Shown: in pieces, positions 35,616 to 48,599 of the stretch | Layout of the letters: every line of letters starts with the position of its first letter | Numbering within the stretch: the stretch's first letter is position 1 | Assembly (NCBI GenBank): GCA_014871385.1 | Contig: CM026423.1 | Coordinates: 15,420,467 to 15,484,466 of the forward strand | Origin: Ceratodon purpureus | Lineage: Eukaryota > Streptophyta > Bryopsida > Pseudoditrichales > Ditrichaceae | Reading direction: 5' to 3' | DNA length: 64,000 nt | Made by a program: the position numbers and the translations under genes | Notes under the pieces: generated by a model | What the model was told of the DNA's origin: nothing | What the model saw: only the letters and a program-made list of their open reading frames with translations | Databases searched by the model: none

Positions 35616-37786
35616 CTGAGGTCCCAATGGATAACTTTGCTGTTGCACTGCAGGTGGCTCTCCCACTTTGGTTGGCTAGATTGCACAACAAAAACCATGT
35701 CCGGCAGGGCCTTCGCTACATAATGTTTGTCAATGAACAGGGACTCCTCGCCTGATCGCACAAACCCAGAAATAGGCACCTCCAAAGAAATCCGTCCCAG
35801 CTCATTACGGTCTGCAAGATATGATTCATCAATATCGAAATACCTATGAGATATCAACAATAGCCATACATACTGGCCCTTGCCTATCTAGTGGTCAAAG
35901 ATACGGTATACACTTCATTTGGAGGTGAAAATTAAGAGAGAGAAGAGACCGAAACCAAGAAAAAACTGACGCAAATTCAGACAACCTATTTAATTCCTAT
36001 TTACTGAAAATCCCATGTATTTACCAATTACCGAGTGTCCGTTTCTATCAGCTTCAATTATTAACACTGAGAAGCCAACAATACTGAAACCGAATGTAGA
36101 ATATGAAGATTATAAATATTGTGATCATTACTGATAATTCATGAGCAGTTTTCATAGACTCACCAGAATGGGGTCCAAAGCCACTTAGTCGTTGCAACTA
36201 TTCCTGAAGAAGAAGGGAATCGAGACATACACGATTTGAAGAGCGATAAGTTCCGTTCACTAACATGACTGAGTAAGACTCCGCACGTCGAGTAGCGGAA
36301 AATGCCATTGCCAGCGGAGGATCCTCTGAAAGCACTACTCTGTGTCCCGACAACCAGAAATCAACAAAACAGCAAACCATTAACCCTAAACCCTAGTCAA
36401 ACAGGTAATAAAGCCCTAGTCAAACAGATAATCATTGAAAATGGCCGATATGAAAAAATAAAGTCAACTGCAGAAGGTTATAGAGATAAGCTCGAGCACA
36501 GAATTCCAGACTTACTTCTTTACACTAAACGCAACCTTCTGAGGAGGCACAACCAAGTCTTTTGGAGATCCCGTGGAGGCTCTGCATCCACTGGCAACAG
36601 GGCTGGATTCTTCAACTTCTGAACAGACAACAAGGGGGCGGCATTAATTTCTTCAAGTCAAAATAGGGTCATATATTCCCCAAACCAACCAGTTATCCAA
36701 GAGTAAGAGCTTAGCGACCTCACACTGTCAACCCACAAGCGCGACATAAATCTAGAACATGATCAAGCATCACTATCATCTGAGGAAACATCCGCAGGCA
36801 TGACAATCACAGTCGACCCGCCAGCAGCATTATCGTCGGTGGAAACACACGTCTTTCAACGTATTGACAACGTGCACAAAGTGCTTTTAAACTCCAAGAA
36901 CAAGAAACCGGGGAAAGTATAGAAAGATGTTCATTATTTGAATCCATTATCCTCAATCAATGCTGAGAAACAATTCCAGAGAAAACAGTTCGAGGGTCAC
37001 CTCTTGAGTGATAACTTAAAGTTAAAACACCGTCTTCTCATAGTAATGAAATGCTGCATCAGGCTTCTGTAGGTCACTAGGAGATTCAGTATCATCACAA
37101 TTATACTCCCTCAGATAGTAAAAATCTAGTTGAAAGCTTCTGTTTCATATGTCGCTAGAAAATGGATAAAATTGAAGGACACGTTTCAAGCATATAGCAA
37201 CAGCACACAATCACAGAGTATCAGGGGAAGATGTAGATGATAAGTGAGCTAATATTTAAAGGAATCTGAAACATGTAACTTAAAAACACATACCACAACT
37301 GGCGCTCAGAACAAGTTCCATTCTTCAATCCACTTCAATGCATGAACTGCTTCCACGCGCTGAGTTTCTTCAGGTAATTCATCACTGTAGCTGGACAGCT
37401 CTGTTCTGACATCGCTCATCCTGTCGCGAAGGTGTACAACCAAAAGCCGCTTCTCTGCATGTAAGCCTCAGTCTGGTCCAGCATATATTCATCCACGGTC
37501 CGCTACATTATAAAGGACACCAAATAGAAACACATTATACAGAGCTAATTCCAGAGCAAGAAACTGAACTCAAATGAATACAGAAGATCTCAGTGTCTCC
37601 CGTAGGATGAGTACACGTCCTGTGCATCTCCACAGCAATCTAGCAAAAGAGGTCCTGCGGCTCGCCCGTGACAATACCTTCACAGAAGGAGAGGTGAACT
37701 TTTCGGCCTTGGCAGGTCTTAAAGTGAAACAATTCACAAACATCAATCTCAGGCAGAAGCATATCAACAGCATGCTGTTGAGGATC
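35616..37786 (-). other. Cluster of minus-strand exon-like segments, gene not recognised
   Basis: Several segments have good borders. 37786-37678 (TTCAG acceptor, GTATTG donor) encodes DPQQHAVDMLLPEIDVC... 36618-36516 has a GTAAGT donor. 36198-36380 has an open stretch with LSGHRVVLSEDPPLAMAF. 35843-35616 (CATAG acceptor, GTAAGG donor) encodes YFDIDESYLADRNELG... A stretch near 37,321-37,460 reads LRDRMSDVRTELSSYSDE. I could not chain all of them in phase or assign a family. They lie directly downstream of the truncated MCM4 exons in the same orientation, where the MCM4 ATPase exons should be, and none of them encodes MCM sequence. They may belong to a separate gene or to a captured or rearranged fragment. 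Confidence 0.35.
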
Positions 37787-37912
37787 CTGAACACCAACCA
37801 TTAGCAAAGTACAGTTGTGCACCATACAACATCAGTAATTGATATTTTCAAAGATGTCAACTTCTATCTTTATGCTTCAAGGAATCGCAAATTTATGACC
37901 CTATCAACAAAC

Positions 37913-40900
37913 CTGACAAAGTAGACCTTTCTTGATATCGTCAAGTTCCCAAATGCTGGGGGCCAGCGACCTTGAAAGTCTTTCATAGATGTCTGGGAGC
38001 TTGGCTAGCTCTTTAAGTTTTTGAATCTGCACATACCAATAGTGCGTGTAAACAGTTAGACACAAGCTCTATAATGAAACACGCAGGAATCGTTGCTGAG
38101 TTGAACCCAATTTTTTGTGGTCAATCGCAGATCGCCATCAAATCCACAGAGTCAAATACAGTACATGTAGTATTCCAACGACTGGTAGGTTATCCTGCTT
38201 GGACAGGAATGCAGAGTGAGACTGCACTCGGTGCTGAGCACACGAATAGCGACAGTGAGATGTAGTGTTTTAGATTACTGAGCGTGGTTGAACTGATGAA
38301 TATAACAATGAAAATTGTAGAAGGGCATTTCTAATACCTTTGCCTCGTTTACTGCATCTGAGGAATTACCCTCTGTGTCTCTCTCCTGTTCACCCTCCTT
38401 GTTACCATCCTTGTCCGCCTCCATAGGATCATCAGCCTGCATTCGACCCTTCTCAGCCTTCTTGACGTGAACGCAATCGATGTAGGTCTGCATTAAGAAT
38501 CTGTTAATATCTTCACCCTTAAGATGATAGGGTGCTTACAATAGGCTACAGAAGAGGATTTGAGTAGAGAAGGGAGACAATTGAAATTAATGACCGAGAG
38601 GGTAACGTTGAACCAGGAAGAGGTGCAACCTTGTATAGTGCTCGCAATGTTCGTTGATTAGGGCCAACTCGCACTGCCATGGCCTTGAAAACCCCTGTTA
38701 CCTGACCAAAGAGATCATTTTGAAGTGGGTTAGGTCTCGAAGATACCAACTTTGGAATCAATTTAACCAACTTTAGACTGGAGGCTATCCAGATTTACGC
38801 AGATCTACAAGGTCCTAGTCTGCTACAAAATGGTAACGATAACACTCGAAATTAAAGAAGCTTTCTTCGAATATTTGGTGTTGAGTACGAGGGAAGTACA
38901 TACCTCAACACGATCTCCAGGCTTCACAGCATCGACCATAGTGTTATACAAACACAAGCTAACTGTATGTGGAGTCTCTCCTTCAGGAATGGCACCAGGT
39001 GTTCCTTGCAATCGTACTATTTGCTTATTTGCGAAACTGCCATCGATGAAACAACAGTGTCAGTTTTAAAATACAGTCATCAATCAGTAGCTCTGATTGG
39101 AAAAACTCATAAACTACACGTGTAGGTGTCGCTTCCTACAGTTTTCTTTCTCCCCAAACTCTGGTCGCAAAATAACTCCAAATTTCAGATCATGTACTTC
39201 TAATATCTAAAGTACAGTGGAAACTCCATGATATGGGCAAAGAAACATAACATTTTATCAGCGAAACACTAAAGGGTCTGGAGAACCAGAGAAAGGTGCA
39301 CAATTTGGTTCTCAGAAGAAATTTAATGCTTCACCAGTAATCAGATATAATTGCTACAGAAAAGTAAGTAAACGCACGTGCATCGATTGTGGATAAGCGA
39401 CATGGCATTCCGTGCTGCGCATTCTGGTTTTTCACACCTAGTGGGCTCCTCCACACGCCCTACAGAACACAAACAATAGTCACCATTAAGTAAAGAACTG
39501 GTTCATCGTCCCGAATCACAAACAAAGCAGATATATGATTTGTTTTAAAAGTGAATCCCAAAGGCATAATCAAACTGTATGAAACGCAATTAGAAATAAT
39601 AAAGCTTACCTTTCACAACTGAGAGTAGCGGAGGAGAGTGTCCACACACCAAACATTTGAAGAAGGCTCCCTTAATTTCAGGTATAATCGAACTGCATCG
39701 GATAACCATCCCCTTAACAGAGACCAGTTTGTCGATGTCTGTATGCCAACAGTAGGGAGTATGAGAGACTTAATTTCAACGGGACACTTACTTTGCTCAT
39801 TCATACATCATGATGCACTTTGCAGCAGCAAAAATCAATTATAAATATGTTTAGATACAATTCAACACTGCGAAAACTGCGAAAACGGTCGTAAAAGTGA
39901 AAGCTCACGCTCAGGTCTCCTGAGGGATTGAGTTCACGCATGTTCACTGCAGCTTTGAGGTTGAATGGCCTAGCCTGTGTAGCAGATAAACAAAGCCCTT
40001 TCAGCATATAATTGGATAATACGAAGAGTATGATAAATTATGGCATCAAGCAGGAGAGACAGTAATAACAAAACATCATTACACTAATACCAAGAGCTAG
40101 AAAGATTAGTATTGGGCGTAACTGTCATCATACTGATAGAATTGTGCTCCTGTAAGGATAACATCTTCAACTGAAATTTATAAATAACAATCCATAAATA
40201 ATACAGATTGAATAATCTGAATAAATTTAGGTAGAAATCATCACAAGTCAAGCGTAGATGCAAACCTCAATATGTTTCTCAAAGTCGGGCCTGATATCGA
40301 GGGCAACCTCTTGACACTCAGTATCCAACAAAGGGATAATATCGAGTGGATACCGAAAAATTTTGTTATAAAGATCAGGGTCATGGTCAAAAATGTTTGA
40401 CATGTCGATGTTTACAGTATCCTCTTCTCGCTCTACAGTCTGACAACACCATGCCAACAAAATGTCAGAACTCGATTAGCTAACCCTCCACAAAACACCC
40501 AACAGAATGCCGGACGCGGAAAATCACTTCAAATCCCAGATCGCTACAAGATTACCAACCTCCTAACTACTGAGCTGGATGTACTTAGAATCAAGATCAT
40601 CAGAACTCGATCGATAATTGTTGAGGAATCGACGAATAGTGGTCAACACATCCGGGATATTAACATTCGTCCCCCAGACATATGCATACTCTCCACCAAC
40701 GTCGTCATCTGGCTCAGCAGATGCAGTTGGGCGCCCCTGCCAATTCCAGAAAACCACCATGAGCATCCAAGTAACAGAAACCCATACAATGCAGCTCTAG
40801 CCACAGCATCCAAATGCAAGAAACAACATCACCGAAGCTCATTACAATACCAACGCTTCACATGCAAATCCAGAAGACATTCCTCAACATGATTCAGTCT

Positions 40901-41010
40901 ATTCACAAAATCCGGTCACATCTAGCTCCCAATGTGCCAAAATGAAGATTGAACCACTCACATCAGCACTAGGCTCCCTGGACGGGGATTGCCTCCCGGG
41001 CTCCCTGGAC
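37913..41010 (-). pseudogene. MCM4: MCM4, N-terminal half only, damaged
   Basis: Exons 40736-40571, 40432-40266, 39974-39920, 39738-39610, 39459-39378, 39036-38904, 38701-38630, 38487-38338 and 38026-37913 encode the MCM N-terminal domain. Landmarks are YVWGTNVNIPDV, DHDPDLYNKIFRYPL, a C4 zinc finger (CLVCGH ... CEKPEC), IPEGETPHTVSL, KPGDRVEVTG, TYIDCVHVKK, then [18 protein letters not shown]4 is a subunit of the replicative helicase. The AAA+ ATPase half that should follow GLLCQ is absent here. The 39974-39920 exon can only join the next one in frame if GA (39918-39919) serves as donor instead of GT. A likely first exon ending GREPSAD-like Ser/Arg-rich sequence (40962-~41010) has no in-frame ATG. 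Together these suggest a broken or partial copy; a distant continuation cannot be ruled out. Confidence 0.8.
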
Positions 41011-41416
41011 TGAGACCTCCGCCTTCACCCGCACCCGCTGTCTCAACGATGTCCTGACTGAAATTCCACCTCCTTCACTTCGAACAGTACGAACCCATCT
41101 TGAACCATCTTCTGCAACGCCTCATGCGCCTCTTCTTCTGATGCCCCTACAAATTCAGCACAATATTTTGGATTAAAGAGATTGAATCAGAATGAAATCT
41201 ACAAGTAGACGACCATCGTGCGTGCAACATGCCGAAAGAATCTCGGTGGACGACAGAGTCATCTTCTGAATAGGCCTTCCTCACGAGCGCAGTGGTGTCA
41301 AGAAGTAATTTGTGGACATGCCCCTCACTCGTATCTCAGTACCTCCATGGCCCGAGTTTTCATCGACCGTATTGTGCGTCCTCACGGTACGATCTCTTTC
41401 CCAGGGTCCTTGCCAC

Positions 41417-44400
41417 TCAGTGTGCATTGTATGCCTGCCGTTCTTCCACATTGGACAGTATTGCCTCCCTCGTATCTGCGCTCATTTTGAAACGAGGATT
41501 CCTCTTCTTGCTCTTATATTGAACGAGCTCCACCCTTGACTGCACTACCAGGTGAGAGTAGTTAAAGGCCTTCGGCTCATCCTCGAGAAGCTCGTACCTG
41601 TACGAACCTGCGTCTCGGCCCACACTTGGAAGACGTCTATAATAAGTTCCGCTAATCAACATCGTGTCCGTCGGCCATGTGCAACCCCATCCATCAGTGA
41701 ACGTCCTACTGTTCCTGTGCACGGGCATGTCGCAAAGCACCAAGAAGAATCTGTCCCCGTGCTCTGGCCGGTCAGTGTACACAACATACGTATCTCCTGT
41801 CTCGACTCTCTGCGCCTCATCATCGAGATCCGTGTCATCCTCGCCCTCATCAATGAGATCATCGTCGAATTCCCCCTCTCGGGCATGAGAGGCCTCCTCG
41901 CCCACTCCAGCAAACGTCTCCCCTTGCGCAGATGTGCTCGCCTCTCCCGCACCGCAACTCCGACCATCGACTGCGGCACTGGTTGTGCCTCCCTCATCTG
42001 CCGAGAGTCTTTGAAGACGGGTCCCGCTGCCATTGACCTCCGATCAAGAAGAAATGCCCACACGTCGCGACTCACATCAGCCCCAACGAATATGAGATAC
42101 TACAAGACAGGGGCATCACAATGCGAAATGAAGAGCATTGCTTCCTAACTACTGAATTACCAAGGCATGCGAAAAGAAAGAGCAAGTGACTCACTGGGGT
42201 AGGAGTCAGGGGCTGCAACACTTTGAGAGCCCAGTGCTTCACGTGTTGTTGTTTCGCACACAACATAGGGTTGTCGTCCATACATTCCAGGCAGAAGCAT
42301 GCAAGTTGCCGAATGTGCAAATACGTGACATTCCTGGGTGACACGGAGGACACAGAATGCACTGATCTCGTCCCCTCTATCGGACGACAGTCCAAATCCC
42401 GACTTCTATCAACCAAATTGGGATCTATTAAATGGAAATATCGGATCAGAGTCCTTCGTACATTTCCGTATGCCCGATGCTCCTCCTGCTCCTTTCGGTT
42501 GCAGAAACTCACCACGTCAGCTGCAGTCTGGAGCTTAGTCCTGGAGTCGAAATTCATTTCCTCATTTCGAATGGCACACTTCAACATAGCTCCTGCCCCG
42601 TCGTGCAGACCCTTACCGTGCCCACTTCCGAAGTATGACCACACCATCCTACAGCCATTCGGCAATTCTGGCATAACTGTAGTCGACGGATACCTGAAAC
42701 CAAATCACGCATTATCAAGGAAATGAACTGACCCTTGGCAACTATACAGTACGACAGCCATCAGAATCAGCAGGGAGAAGTCATATGCTAATTTTAGAGT
42801 GGCCATACCTCGAAACGTGGTACCAGCATCTCCGGGACTTAAACTGTGCCGCACAGCCATCCGACCATACAATGTGCTCATTCGGTCTGAGCCCCCTTTC
42901 CGTGATATGCTTCCAGTGCAATGCGAAGCAGTGCTGAACGAAAAGGGTATCATGGTCTGCCCCGTCACTAATATAATAGTGGTACTCCGTGAGCAATTTC
43001 GAAGCACCTGATCTGGGGTCAGCAATGTAAGCAGGATTCCATCGATAGCAAATATGCACTAGGATCGTTATCTGGTGCTGGAGCCAGTGCATGGACTGAA
43101 TCTCCTGATAAGGCTGAAAGGTGTAGTTCTCTGCGAAATCAACAGCAGACAGAATAGAGTCAGGGGGAAAGGTATCAATTGAAATCTTGTACTGTTCCGC
43201 TTGCCACTTAGCTATGTAGTTGTGTACAATAAACGTCCTCAACTTCGGCCTGAGATAATCCACGAAGAGTGGCGCCCCGGTTGTCTTGTACATCATTCTC
43301 AGGACCTTGTTCTCCTTCCCTGCCCGATTGGTCCCATGAACGACCATCTCGAAGTTATGCCAGTGTACCATCAGATCAGTACTCTCAGCCGATTCCCTCG
43401 GACATAACTGGAGCATGTCCACGCCACATACCTCACACACTCCCTTGATACAGTCCGGATTGTGCCACCCATCCTCCTGCAACGGGCAGACAACACTCAT
43501 CCACATATCCGTCAAACCCGTGAAATGTGTCAACTCGGCATGGCATGCAGTCGGTCGCTCAACTCCAGAGGCCTCCAAAGTTGCTGGCTTCTAGCACACA
43601 TCGCAAGGGCACTGGCAGTGCCGCCCGTGGATACCTTTCGTCGCAGTTCGCATATTATTCCACCCCACCCGTAGCTCCGCTATCTCACAATGATATCGAC
43701 ACGCACAGGTATTCCTTTCTTTCAATCTTCTTACGTAGTAAGGCTTCAGTAGCTCAAATGCCCGTAGCCCCACCCTCCTCTCCTCGTTAGCTTCCCTGAA
43801 CCGCGCATGGAATTCCAACTGCGCACCACACACAACGAACACCGCACATCAGCGAAGCCCTCGGAATACAATGATTGGTCCCCATCCAGTAACCTTGCCC
43901 GGCTGTTCACATACACCCCATGAGTGTCCTAAGGCTGCCCACCGGTGAAGTGCTGCAACGACTCCCCAGGTCCATCCTCTCTTTCTGAACTCCCCTACAG
44001 GATTCACCGAAAAATCTTCAAATCGCCCTTTAAATGGGTCTGCCTTCAGTCAGAGGTTGAATGTTACAACTCCTATGTATTGAAACCGGCTTAGTAGAGG
44101 ATACGAAGAAAATATTATCTAATTTAGATGTGCCCATTGCCCAGTCATGACACAACTCACTGGTCATGAATTATATTGCAGTATTAATCTTCCAAGGTGA
44201 AGCCCAAACCTGTACTACTGTACCGTACAGAGTATGGGGATTAGCAATTTAGCAGTGGTTAAATTAATGGACAGTCAGACCTCGAGTGTCCACAAAGAGG
44301 CAGGTGCGGCAGCATTGAAACGGAAGCAATCCAAGCACGGAGAGGACCGTGACCTCCACGGTTCAGTATCAAATTCAGTGATCGGGAGTCGGGACCTTGG

Positions 44401-46426
44401 ACTTGATCTGCCTGCAGCTGGTTTATATACTCGTACTACAGAAGACTTATTTCAGCCAAAGAATCGACTCTGGATATTTGACGCCTACAGCGTTACAACG
44501 AGTACGGTTTGGGTGACTTCGTAGCTTCAGAATACTAGTGTCCATGCGATAAGCAACCGCAGATATTAAATAGCAAGCTACGAATCATGTGACATCCATG
44601 TGATGGCAAAGTACGTCTAGTCTCTACAGTCGTTCGGATCTTGAGAAATTGGTGGATGTCCGATCCAACAGGCTTTAACAGTCCTACGTTTGATGCTCAT
44701 GTCCGATCGTCTGCAGACGCGCATGCATCTACCTTACATAGTCACATGTATGCATCATCGATCTACACAACATATGTGATACAAGGACTAAGCCAGGAAA
44801 GAAAAAACCTAGAGTGAGTGAACGAGTACTGGCATCTGGGTGATATAACTAGGCCGACTTCCTAGGCACCGTAACGAGGTAATCACAGTGTGATTAACTT
44901 GCAATCACTCCCCCATTCTCCTCGGCCATACTTGGCAACAGAGGCTGTGGGCGATTTAGACTTTTTCTTCACTGTAATGCGATATTCTCAACGGAGTTTA
45001 GAGACAAGAAATATCGCGAATATGAAAGAGAACTAAAAATGTTCAAGCATCTCTACACTGAAGGCGAAGGCATCTGTATAATACAGAGTACTCTGACACC
45101 GCTGCTCTCATCTGAATGTGTTCTATCGCATAGGCGAATGACCAAATCTAAAGAACCAAGTATGTCGACACTGTTTTCACTCGTACAGGCAAAGAAAGCG
45201 GGAGCGAAGTGAGGGCAATGCAATGTTTTACCTGTGACACTTGTAAATAATGCGTCGCATGGGTCTCGTGCTCCTTAACTCCAGTCCTTCGTCTCTTCAC
45301 GTCTTTCTTGTTAGGAGAGACAGTAGTCTCCGTCTCCCACCAGGAAGAGACCGCTGAAGTCTCCTCTGCACTTAGGGCATCGCTACGTCTTTTTCGGTTC
45401 CCCCCGGCCCACAGATTCTCCCCAGTCTCATCCACTTCAGCACGCCTTTGGAATGCTTTTCGAACGAGGTACCGGGACGCTCCCAATGCCCTGCCAATCA
45501 TGCGCTGCGAATCACCTCTCGACACAGCAGCCGTCAGGACAATGTTCCTCATCTTCGCTTTCCCCTGTATGATACCTGATCGTAAGGTTTGTAGTGCCCC
45601 TCGCAGACTCTGCACTGTTGTGGTAGTCACTGACCGCAACTTCAGAACTGCGGCGGTCAATTCCGGGTCTACAGCACGGATTCGATCGTCAGAAAAATAC
45701 CGCCGCATCACTATCTTTTTATCCTCGTCCGAGAAACCTGCGTCCAACAGACGCATGAGTTCAGTGACCCCCTTCGACGCTGCCCAAGAGCACTTCCGGT
45801 TGCGTGGACTCGCTCTCTCGCCTTCGATGTCGTTGCCGGTAGCCTCTCCGGAGTCCGTGCTCTGCGTGAGATTGACAGTTTCGTCTACGGCTTCCGTGAC
45901 GCTTGGCGCCCCACCTCCGTCCCCTTCCTCTCTATTCTGCACCTGAACTTCCTCGTCCTAGGGTTCCGCAATCGGGGGCTCCTCTGCCTCCTGTGTTTCT
46001 GACGGCCCCTCGCCGCTCCCGCCGTCCACTGTAGCCCCAGCCTCGGCCGAGTTAGACCGCAACCTCCATTGACGGTGGTGGTTTCTCTTCTCCGCAAGCC
46101 TGTTCAGAAGACGAGGAGTCAATTAGAGTACTCACACATAATTAATGCTGTTTCAATTCTCGCAATTCCCCATCAAGCGCTACTGAGGCCGTGGCTGTTC
46201 GTCCTTCAATGCACACGGAGACTTCAACCGAACAACGTCTTGCAATCAGATTCCCTACAAGCCTGCAGGTTTTCGAATAGTCACTTCAGGTGTACCTGAG
46301 TTCGCGAAGTCTGTTTTGCTCAGCCTCCTCGGCAATCTGTTGCTGCCGACGTGCGATGGCCTCCAATCTTTGTTCCCTCCGCTGGGGTTTAGCGGGCCTT
46401 TTCCGCACATTTTTTTGATTACCCAT
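41417..46426 (-). pseudogene. Transposase of a second DNA element (DDE-like, unclassified), two in-frame TAG codons
   Basis: Exons 46426-46296 (ATG, MGNQKNVRKRP), 46099-45232, 43818-42809, 42693-42195 and 42037-41417 join in phase to 1,043 codons ending TGA. An HTH-like segment (MIGRALGASRYLVRKAF) and SPNKKDVKRRR come first. FELLKPYYVRRLKERNTC and Cys/His clusters follow, then core motifs VDFAENYTFQPYQEIQSMHW, IVWSDGCAAQFKSRR and YFGSGHGKGLHDGAGAMLK, with acidic residues placed as in a DDE-type nuclease. The last exon resembles a BAH-like C-terminal domain (DTYVVYTDRPEHGD ... GTYYRRL). From memory, similar hypothetical proteins occur in non-seed plants and animals; I cannot name the superfamily. 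TAG codons at 45958-45960 and 43591-43593 break the frame, each explicable as CAG to TAG. No terminal repeats were identified. Confidence 0.75.
43819..45231 (-). other. 1.4 kb intron of the transposase, possible nested insertion
   Basis: This intron is much longer than the other introns of the gene (115-196 bp). It is AT-richer and contains only short, unsupported ORFs. Related transposases, as I remember them, read straight across this point, so an insertion here is possible, but no inverted ends were found. Confidence 0.35.
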
Positions 46427-46621
46427 CCCTACAGGCCTGCAGCGTGACGACCATATTCATTAGCAGTAACATGACGACTTTATTAGAGGTGCACAACTAG
46501 AGGGAACAAATACATCTGAGAAATAACAAAATGTCAACAAGACAATCCAAGAAGAAAATTAAAGAACCGTCAAGTCTCTAGCGTACTAACTGAATGATGA
46601 CTTTAGAATGCTGTTGATACA

Positions 46622-47691
46622 TTACAAATGCTTTGAGTCGATCAAGTAAGTTACTTGCTCAAGAAGGGATATTAGCTCCCCCGCTACAGCTTTGAACTGG
46701 CGAGACAAAACGTGCACCTCAGGATCTTTCTCAGCTTGTTCCGTTTCTGCATAGAGCACAAGCACATACATTCATCAAATAAAGTATAATGTTCACCCTA
46801 GTCTAAAAATTATTAGACATCTGTATAATAGCAGTGAAATAAAATGACAAGAAAATACCTACAGTAATATATAAATGCCAATGAACTACGTACCAGCCTT
46901 ATTCCGATCAAGCTGAGTGATACGTGCAGATTTATACGAGCTATTAGAGATCAACTCTTGTACACCAAATCGGCACCATCCTTCAAGCATCACTGTATAT
47001 GTCACACGGCCAGTGTATTTCTCGACCTCTTGCTCCAACTCAAGTGCCCTTGCTGCAACCCTCCTACGACCATATCGCTAGCATGTTAAGTTGCAACTGC
47101 AGCACATCTTCATATACGACATACCTCTCCATTATCCTCAGAAAAGGTCTACGAAAATTCCAGTCAATCAGATCAACAGCTCAGGACATGACAGAACAAG
47201 ACTTGAGTTCCATTATAATGAACTACACATCAAAAAGCAACTAGCCATATTCAGTCAATGCGATCTTCTCTTGGAATTTTATCTATGAATCAGATTAGCA
47301 ACTCAACACTAGACATTGGCAAAAAAAACCACCTTGGGTGCCACTGGATGAGATCATCGCCGCTCTTACTAACTTGCGTTTCTGATGGGTTCACTGCCCC
47401 TCTTTCTTTTTCTCCATGAGCATTGGTCCTTGTACTTGCAGATTCCAACTTCAGTATGGTAACTCATACGACCATCACCTTTAGATTACCCAAAATTGTG
47501 AACTAAGGATTAAAATCTGATCAACGGTCAAAGGAGCGAGACTACTCGCATCAACAAATAGGAAACATTTCAATCACGAGATAATTGCCTTGAGGTGAAG
47601 AAGACGATAAAACAGAACTTCCCGCAGATGAAGATTGCTCAAGACGATCGTGAAGTGGCAAGACGCCAATGAGTCTCCCTTTCTCCTCCTC
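46622..47691 (-). CDS. Small four-exon gene, about 175+ residues, unknown function
   Basis: Exons 47691-47578, 47448-47333, 47063-46894 and 46746-46622 join with matching split codons and end at TAA. The N-terminal part (GRLIGVLPLHDRLEQ) is Ser-rich afterwards. A middle part reads SKSGDDLIQWHPR. The C-terminal ~95 residues look helical (RALELEQEVEKYTGRV, QLDRNKAETEQAEKD, FKAVAGELISLLEQ) and may form a coiled coil. The 47691 exon starts at a splice acceptor without an ATG, so at least one upstream exon is missing, perhaps near 48.0-48.6 kb. The consistent phases argue for a live host gene. I do not recognise the family. Confidence 0.5.
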
Positions 47692-48053
47692 CTAGTCGAG
47701 CTCTTGTTCGATCAACCTGACACTGCAGGATCAGCAGCCACTCTTCCAAGTTAAAATTTATGATCAATGATTCAGAAAGAGTAACATATAATCCCTGACT
47801 GACTAAACCATTACGAATCAGTTTCAAATCAAAATTCTTCACAAGTAAAAGAAAACTTTTTTGCACAAAAATTAGGGTTCCCTATACTTATTCTTTAATA
47901 GGGCACCTGTTTTGTACTCCGCATCGCGGCGCAGTCCTGTCTACGGTGCTTCATACCTGATGTGTTTCTCCGCCTGTCTCAATTATCGGCGGCTTTCTAC
48001 AATATCCCTGCCTACGCCGCGCTTCGTCGTCCCGTTCACCCCATACAGGCACT

Positions 48054-48069
48054 ACCCTAACCCTAAACC
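48054..48069 (-). promoter_or_regulatory. Telo-box-like CCCTAA repeat
   Basis: ACCCTAACCCTAAACC is two telomere-type units. Such boxes are common in promoters of plant housekeeping genes. It lies upstream of the small minus-strand gene, in the direction its 5' exon should be. Confidence 0.25.
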
Positions 48070-48599
48070 GTAGCCACAGCCGTTGAATCACCAACGCCGT
48101 AATTGAGACAGGCTACCCAGCCGTATTTGACTCGGCATGCATTTCTGAAATCCCGAGACAAAAACAAGAACACCAATTTCTGAGGAGGTCGTCTGACCGT
48201 AGCACTCCCTCTGCCAGCTGCTACGACGCGCGGACCGTTTCCCCTTCACAGCAAGACCTGATACCGTTTCAAACCCTACGTCTGGCTGTGAGACGAACCT
48301 GATAACGCCGTCTTCCACATCCAGTTCGTTGTCGCCCCTTCGCTGCGTTCTGCACAGCGCGCACTGGCTGCTTCGTCACTACGTCTTCGGCACCTTCGCC
48401 TCCTTTCACGCCGATCGTGCTCGTTTCAAACCCTACCAATTGCACTTCGACGTCACCGTAGTCCTCGTCTCACGTTCTTGTGTCCCCGGTGTTGGAATAA
48501 GTTTATTGCGAAATCTTCCACTAATCCACTCCTTCGCAGAATCGATCTTCTGGCTCCCGAATTCTGCGAAATCGACAGTGCTCTCAAACTGAAAACCCT

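Noticed and set aside
45308-45946. 212-codon + strand ORF
   Set aside because: It is exactly antisense to the HTH exon of the second transposase, whose frame is supported by splice phase and motifs.
29000-46426. Reassigned TAG codon (TAG read as Gln, as in some green algae)
   Set aside because: Three transposase reading frames hit TAG internally, but TAG also ends several ORFs here (for example at 6760, 13066 and 32738), and the recognisable host exons contain none internally. Nonsense mutation is the simpler explanation.
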